Positions 59,708 to 64,000 of a stretch of DNA of 64,000 nucleotides are shown here, piece by piece (within the stretch, counting starts at the first letter, position 1; every line of letters begins with the position of its first letter). The notes below the pieces were generated by a model. That model was given only the letters and a program-made list of their open reading frames with translations. It did no database searches and was not told the DNA's origin. This stretch comes from Chryseobacterium sp. GTDB lineage: Bacteria; Bacteroidota; Bacteroidia; Flavobacteriales; Weeksellaceae. The DNA is taken from NCBI GenBank assembly GCA_018260475.1, contig JAGLBA010000005.1, positions 62,001-126,000 of the forward strand. The letters are read 5' to 3'. Made by a program: the position numbers and the translations under genes.

Positions 59708-60521
59708 AATGTTGTGCTAAAAGTTGTTTTGTTAGAGTTAAATCGTTTAAGAAATTGAGTGGGTCGATGTATTTGCCAAATTCCTTCACCGAAAAATGGA
59801 GATGCGGCCCGGTTGAGTTCCCGGTATTGCCGCTTTTGGCGATAATAAATCCTGCGCCGACTTTCTCGCCCACCCTGTAATAGGCTTCAGACAAGTGCAG
59901 GTAGGCGGTTTCAAACCGGTTATGGTGCAGGATTTTAAGGTAGTTTCCTCCGCCCTTTCCATCCCATCCCGCTTCGGTTACGACGCCGTCCATTACGGCG
60001 TACACATTTTCATAGGAAGCCCTGATATCAATCCCGTTATGGGCTTTCACGGTTCCGAAAATCGGATGTCTGCGGATGCCGAACCCCGAAGTAACAGCGA
60101 AAGCATTTTTCAACGGCATGCTTAACCTGCTTCCGCCCGGCAGTGATTTTGGCAGTGATGAGGGCTTTTCACCTGCGTTCAGCAATGCGGATCTGTATTG
60201 TTTAAAAATTGAGATGACGGAATCCTCAATTCGTTTGGCATCTATTTTAAAAGGAGTAGTTTCAGCTTTCGGCTTCTGATAGAGGACGGATTTCAGAGAG
60301 TCAATTTCCTGTTTGAGTTGCTTCTTTGTCGGGGAGCGTAATTTGAAAAACTGAATCCTTTGTTTCTCGGAAACCTTGTCTTCTTTGGGCTTTGCAGGTG
60401 GACTTTTCGTCGTTGTTGTACGATCAGGTTTTGAAAAAGTCAGCGTGGTAAACTGGGCATTTGCCGCAATACCTGTCAAGAATATGAGAGCCGCAAAAAT
60501 GGTTTTGATATATTTCGTCAT
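59682..60521 (-). CDS. M23-family metallopeptidase (peptidoglycan hydrolase)
   Basis: 279 residues with a Sec signal (ending GIAANAQ). A helical segment (about 55-120) precedes the LytM domain: GFGIRRHPIFGTVKAHNGID with the first zinc His and Asp, and HLHFSVKEFG with the second His pair. It would cut peptidoglycan crosslinks to let the secretion channel cross the wall, a known role of such enzymes in conjugation. The start overlaps the coupling-protein stop (ATGA), showing they are made together. The gene lies in the transfer operon. Confidence 0.88.
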   Translation of the reverse strand: MTKYIKTIFAALIFLTGIAANAQFTTLTFSKPDRTTTTKSPPAKPKEDKVSEKQRIQFFKLRSPTKKQLKQEIDSLKSVLYQKPKAETTPFKIDAKRIEDSVISIFKQYRSALLNAGEKPSSLPKSLPGGSRLSMPLKNAFAVTSGFGIRRHPIFGTVKAHNGIDIRASYENVYAVMDGVVTEAGWDGKGGGNYLKILHHNRFETAYLHLSEAYYRVGEKVGAGFIIAKSGNTGNSTGPHLHFSVKEFGKYIDPLNFLNDLTLTKQLLAQHYGKKDLTN

Positions 60522-62503
60522 GGTCTTAATTCTTTAATAATCAGTTCTACTTCTTTATTGATGCGGCGGAAATTCGTCATGAGGACTTCCTCTTTCCTGT
60601 CGACGCCCTTTCTGTCCTTGAAATTGTAGTACAGCGGCATTTTTGCATAGTTTTGCTCCTCGTATTTTATTTTCTTCATGTCGAGGTTTATTTTCCCGCT
60701 GATTGCAGAGGACTGGTATTCACCGGAACCGCCGTCCTCATTTTGCGCCACCATTCCGACCATTTCCCCGGTCCGCAGCGCGGCAATCTTTCCGGCCGGA
60801 ATCATATTGTCCATTTTCTCGTTGATGCTCGTCGTGGTGCCCTGCTGGGAAATACTCTGGGAGTAACTTTTCTGCTTGATTTTCCCGAAGAGCTTCTCCA
60901 GCCATTCCAGCGTATTCTTGTCCCTTGCGGATCCTGAAATAATGTTCCCCACAATGGCAGAAATGGTATCGGCTACTTCCTTTTTATAAAACTGGCGGAG
61001 TTGTGGGATTTCCTGCAGTCCCAGCAGGACGGCGATTTTGTTACTCCTTGCCGTTGCCACCACATTGTCGATCTTATGGATGTAGATGGTGGGAAACTCG
61101 TCCGCTATGATGCCTCCCGGAAGATTCCCTTTGTCGTTTATGAGCCTTAATGTGCGGTTCAGGACTGAGGAATAAAGTGCGGAGTTGATGTCCTGTGTTC
61201 CGGGGTTGGAAGCCAGAATCATAATCGAGGGATTTTCCCTGTCCGTTATTTTAAGTTCCACCTCGTCTCCAGAAAATACCCAGAAACTTTCCTTTGTCGC
61301 AAGCCTTGAAAGGAAAATTTTCAAAGTTCCGACCTGTCCTTCAAGCTGGTCAAAAGCCTTGTTGTCGTAAGCTGTTTTAAACGGCGACAGCAGCGAGTAA
61401 AGTTCCTCGTGGGTAAATAGCGTTTCAAAAATTTCCTCGTAGCTCTTATTCATAAAAGCCAGCAGGTGAGGCAGCGTGGAAAATTTTCCGTCCTCGTAGG
61501 TGGCAAAAAAATAAATGCAGGAAGACAGGAAGTTAATCGCGGACTGTGTAAAAAACTGTTCGGAACCGCCGCCGGCACTGGCGCCCCCTTTCTGTAGAGC
61601 CGACACCATGGCTTCCGACATTTCCTGAGCTTCCGCCAGAGTCCTGATGTATTCTTTTTTGAATGGGTTGACGCGTTTTGAGCCTTCCACGTCGTTTAAG
61701 TTGATGATATTGAACCGATGCCGGTAGGAATCATCCAATGATTTTTTTAAAAGATGGTGGTAGTAGGCAATCTGCGCCAGGTCCGGGAATTTAAAATCGT
61801 AGATGCAGAGCGAGAAACCCTTGGCGGTCATTTGCCTGATGGCGGGATTGATAACGCCGAAAGACTTACCCGAACCCGGAGTACCGATGACCATCGTTCC
61901 TCGGAAAGGGTTCAGATTAATCCAGCCCTTGTGGGTTTTCTTTTGGTAGCGGAACAGGTAGGGGATATTAACCGAGGTCTCATTTTCATCAAGTTCCGTA
62001 TTCTGCGCAAAACTTTCCTCCTCCACATTCCAACGGTCTTTCCCCATTTTCTGCTGCATATATTTAGAGATGCTGTCTGCGCCCATCTGCGCAACCACGG
62101 CTCCGAAAAGGGAGAGCAGTGCATACCCGATTTGTACGGCGTTGACATTCGGCAAAAGATCAGGAATAGTCTTGTCGCTCATGAAAGGTACGAGGGCCAG
62201 CGCGCCGAACATCATCCCGACACCGGAAATAATGGGAAGGATTATGGCTTTTACAATGTTTAAATCCTGTTTCTTCTGCGCTTTGGTTCCCGCTGCCACC
62301 ACGGCAATCAAGACCAGTGTGGAAAGTTTGGCATTAATGGGAGGAAAAAAAATTCCCATTTTAGAGAAACCTTCCAAAAGTTTTGAAAGCACCGGAATAT
62401 TGGCATGGAGGAAAAACAGCGTGATGCAGTCCATGGCCACTACGGCATAGACCATCTTTTGGAAAAATCCGTATATCCTAATCTGGTGTTGCTGTTCTTG
62501 CAT
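60518..62503 (-). CDS. mobC: VirD4/TraG-type coupling protein
   Basis: 661 residues. Four hydrophobic segments at the N-terminus (about 10-150) anchor it in the inner membrane. The ATPase part has Walker A GTPGSGKSF (about 208) and Walker B GGIIADEFPTIY (about 455), followed by LLGLQEIPQLRQFY. It is the type IV coupling ATPase that links the relaxase-DNA complex to the secretion channel. In CTnDOT-like elements this protein is called MobC (TraG-like); I use that name. Directly downstream of TraN and coupled to the M23 peptidase. No relaxase is present in this window. Confidence 0.87.
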   Translation of the reverse strand: MQEQQHQIRIYGFFQKMVYAVVAMDCITLFFLHANIPVLSKLLEGFSKMGIFFPPINAKLSTLVLIAVVAAGTKAQKKQDLNIVKAIILPIISGVGMMFGALALVPFMSDKTIPDLLPNVNAVQIGYALLSLFGAVVAQMGADSISKYMQQKMGKDRWNVEEESFAQNTELDENETSVNIPYLFRYQKKTHKGWINLNPFRGTMVIGTPGSGKSFGVINPAIRQMTAKGFSLCIYDFKFPDLAQIAYYHHLLKKSLDDSYRHRFNIINLNDVEGSKRVNPFKKEYIRTLAEAQEMSEAMVSALQKGGASAGGGSEQFFTQSAINFLSSCIYFFATYEDGKFSTLPHLLAFMNKSYEEIFETLFTHEELYSLLSPFKTAYDNKAFDQLEGQVGTLKIFLSRLATKESFWVFSGDEVELKITDRENPSIMILASNPGTQDINSALYSSVLNRTLRLINDKGNLPGGIIADEFPTIYIHKIDNVVATARSNKIAVLLGLQEIPQLRQFYKKEVADTISAIVGNIISGSARDKNTLEWLEKLFGKIKQKSYSQSISQQGTTTSINEKMDNMIPAGKIAALRTGEMVGMVAQNEDGGSGEYQSSAISGKINLDMKKIKYEEQNYAKMPLYYNFKDRKGVDRKEEVLMTNFRRINKEVELIIKELRP

Positions 62504-62540
62504 TGTTGGTTATATTAATAGTGATTTTGGCTGGGAAATT

Positions 62541-63410
62541 TTAGAAAGTATCCGCGTTCAGGATGTCGGAATATTTAATGCCCATTTCAATCGTTCTTCC
62601 CGACAGTTGTTCCTCGATAAACCTTATTTTCAGCACCTTGCTGTTCGGGTATGTAAATTTTTTAAAGACGAATATGTTCCGGTAATTTTTCCTGAACCCC
62701 TTCTGGTTCTGAAAAGCGTAAACAGGTTTCATATCAATACTCTGGTTATTGGTCGCCTTGTAGATTTTCTTGTCTTCGAGGGAGAATTTAATGTCGTCGA
62801 TATTATAGCCAAGGTTGGTTTTGTTGTCAATAGAGATGTCCAGAAAAATGTAGTCGTCCACTACATAGACATTGTTCAGGTGGAAGCCGAGTTTTAAATC
62901 ATTGACAGAACGCAATGGTTTTTTAAAAGGTTTTTCGATAATATTTTTTGAAAAGCGGTAGAGTTCCGTTGTGGAAAAGCCCTGTTTTGAAAATTCGAGC
63001 GGCTGCATATCCTCCGGCTGAATCTGCAGATTGGTCTGTATATTATACTGCGGACCAACGCGGAAAAGAACACGATACTGCACCATAAACGATTGTCCTA
63101 CCACGGTGATGACGCCTATGTCTTCCCGGGACTTAATTAGCTTCGAGTTGAAAGATTTGGACGACAGCGAATCTTTTGGTGCCGGGTTGATCTTAATTCT
63201 CGCAATATTTTCGGCAGGGAGGTCGCCTACCAGGAAATCTGAGGACAGGTCGACGAATTGTATAGGTTCGGGTGAGAGGATGTGCAGGTTGACGCCTTCA
63301 GCCATGTCAATTTGAGGCAGGCGCGAGATGCGGGTTTCGGGTTCGGAAGTCTGGGCCGCTGCAAAAAATGAAATCAGGAGCAGTAGCATTGCGGAAAATT
63401 TTGTCTTCAT
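62541..63410 (-). CDS. traN: Conjugative transposon protein TraN
   Basis: 289 residues from the ATG at 63408-63410 (MKTKFSAMLL); twelve upstream codons overlap traM and do not fit a signal. Sec signal (ending SFFAAAQ), then a beta-rich DUF4138 body: LHILSPEPIQFVDLSSDFLV, AENIARIKINP, and near the end FRKNYRNIFVFKKFTYPNSK. In Bacteroidota type IV systems TraN is the counterpart of VirB9, an outer-membrane-core component. The gene starts 7 bp after the traM stop and precedes the coupling-protein gene. Confidence 0.88.
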   Translation of the reverse strand: MKTKFSAMLLLLISFFAAAQTSEPETRISRLPQIDMAEGVNLHILSPEPIQFVDLSSDFLVGDLPAENIARIKINPAPKDSLSSKSFNSKLIKSREDIGVITVVGQSFMVQYRVLFRVGPQYNIQTNLQIQPEDMQPLEFSKQGFSTTELYRFSKNIIEKPFKKPLRSVNDLKLGFHLNNVYVVDDYIFLDISIDNKTNLGYNIDDIKFSLEDKKIYKATNNQSIDMKPVYAFQNQKGFRKNYRNIFVFKKFTYPNSKVLKIRFIEEQLSGRTIEMGIKYSDILNADTF

Positions 63411-63417
63411 AGGAAAA

Positions 63418-64000
63418 TCAGTTATTGTTTTTAAGGTCTTTTTCATTGATGAGATAGATATAGGAGTTATACTTCAGTTTGGCTTTGTTGGTGCGGATCA
63501 GGTTTGCGGCGGTTTGGGAGGCGGAACGGAAGGCGTTGGATAAAAGGCTGGTGTAAAATCCCTTTCCGCCTGCATCCATATTGGTTCCCTGCACGGAATT
63601 GCTTCCAAGTTCGCGGAGCATCTCCCTGAAGGCAGAATTTGGTACATACAAACCCTGCATACCGTCGGAATCGTAAACCGACAGGTTCACAGGCAGGATC
63701 TCGCCGTTTTTCATGACGGAAACCACACTGAGGTTCACGCGCTGGAGTGTAAAACCGGACACCTGGCCATAAAGGACAGTTCCTTTACCGAGTTTCTGCT
63801 TTCCTATAAAGACATCTTCAAGCAGCCTGAACCGGATTCGGCTTCCGAGGCAGCCTGTAAGGTTTTCGTCGATGACGGCTTTTACAAAGCTGGTTTCCTT
63901 GTCCCGGAATATGGAGTTGAAACCGTTATGGATATTAGATTTGGCCACATAGTAGGTCGAGTTCAGAAAAGCATCCATCTTCTGCTTGTTCCTCTTCAAA
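63418..64000 (-). CDS. traM: Conjugative transposon protein TraM, C-terminal part
   Basis: The frame runs off the right edge. The visible 194 residues match the C-terminal domain of TraM: FVKAVIDENLTGCLGSRIRF, FIGKQKLGKGTVLYGQVSGF, and GMQGLYVPNSAFREM. TraM is the VirB10-like protein that bridges inner and outer membranes in the Bacteroidota transfer channel. The N-terminal anchor and linker are beyond the window. Order traM, traN on the minus strand implies that the rest of the tra operon continues to the right. Confidence 0.87.
   Translation of the reverse strand, partial: LKRNKQKMDAFLNSTYYVAKSNIHNGFNSIFRDKETSFVKAVIDENLTGCLGSRIRFRLLEDVFIGKQKLGKGTVLYGQVSGFTLQRVNLSVVSVMKNGEILPVNLSVYDSDGMQGLYVPNSAFREMLRELGSNSVQGTNMDAGGKGFYTSLLSNAFRSASQTAANLIRTNKAKLKYNSYIYLINEKDLKNNN

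Larger units (their letters stand above)
19507..64000. mobile_element. Integrative conjugative element (left part), inserted at tRNA-Phe
   Basis: From the tRNA-Phe end to beyond the window the gene content is that of a Bacteroidota conjugative transposon: a tyrosine integrase, RteC (broken), replication-type genes, a VirD4-type coupling protein, TraN and TraM, and a giant primase-methylase-helicase. Cargo consists of a RiPP cluster (21.1-33.3 kb) and an RHS toxin locus (35.7-46.2 kb). The element is at least 44.5 kb. The relaxase and the main Tra operon are not seen and should lie to the right. Confidence 0.85.

Overview
The window looks like a chromosome segment of a Chryseobacterium-type member of the Flavobacteriia (Bacteroidota). 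The evidence is AT-rich DNA, genes without Shine-Dalgarno sites, promoters of the Bacteroidota form TTTG-N19-TAnnTTTG, many short lipoproteins, and a type IX secretion (T9SS) sorting domain. Two parts meet at a tRNA-Phe gene near 19.45 kb: ordinary chromosome on the left and an integrative conjugative element (ICE) on the right. The ICE runs off the right edge.

Chromosome (1-19.5 kb): the end of obg, two lipoproteins (one DUF6438, one thioredoxin-like), an aldehyde dehydrogenase and a short-chain dehydrogenase in divergent orientation, a small Cys/Lys-rich exported protein, a TetR-controlled TolC/EmrA/EmrB-type efflux operon with a clear operator over its promoter, corA, a FabH-like ketosynthase, a decayed IS3 remnant, a phytase-like lipoprotein, a DUF1810 gene, menC carrying an in-frame low-complexity insertion, fbp, lysC, and a fused two-domain acyltransferase resembling the ornithine-lipid synthase OlsF.

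ICE left end and cargo 1 (19.5-33.3 kb): a tyrosine integrase next to tRNA-Phe, then a peptide natural-product (RiPP) cluster. It encodes an outer-membrane barrel, a 60-residue double-glycine precursor ending in a Cys-rich tail, a radical SAM/SPASM maturase with a long helical C-terminal extension, a C39-peptidase ABC exporter, a full-length LanB-type dehydratase, a LytS-type kinase and a LytTR regulator. A second precursor of 46 residues, rich in Ser/Thr and with no Cys, lies at 33115-33255. Near-identical arrays of 21-bp-phased repeats lie before the barrel gene and before this second precursor, which suggests that the LytTR regulator controls both ends. No LanC cyclase is visible. This is the best candidate for an undescribed system.

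ICE middle (33.3-46.3 kb): rteC is broken by a 1465-bp insertion sequence with an 8-bp target duplication. A polymorphic-toxin locus follows: a small T9SS-type protein, a 2243-residue SpvB/RHS protein whose variable tip carries HETGH, a lipoprotein that is probably its immunity protein, an orphan RHS tip with a second lipoprotein, an XRE regulator and another small gene.

ICE right part (46.4-64 kb): plus-strand replication-type genes (HTH, two DnaD-like proteins, a DnaC-like ATPase, DUF3853) converge on a long minus-strand transfer operon. That operon encodes TraM (partial), TraN, a VirD4-type coupling protein, an M23 peptidase, several ICE-specific proteins, a RadC/JAB-domain protein and an 1863-residue Toprim-methylase-helicase. 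The relaxase and the rest of the Tra apparatus are not in the window and presumably lie to the right.
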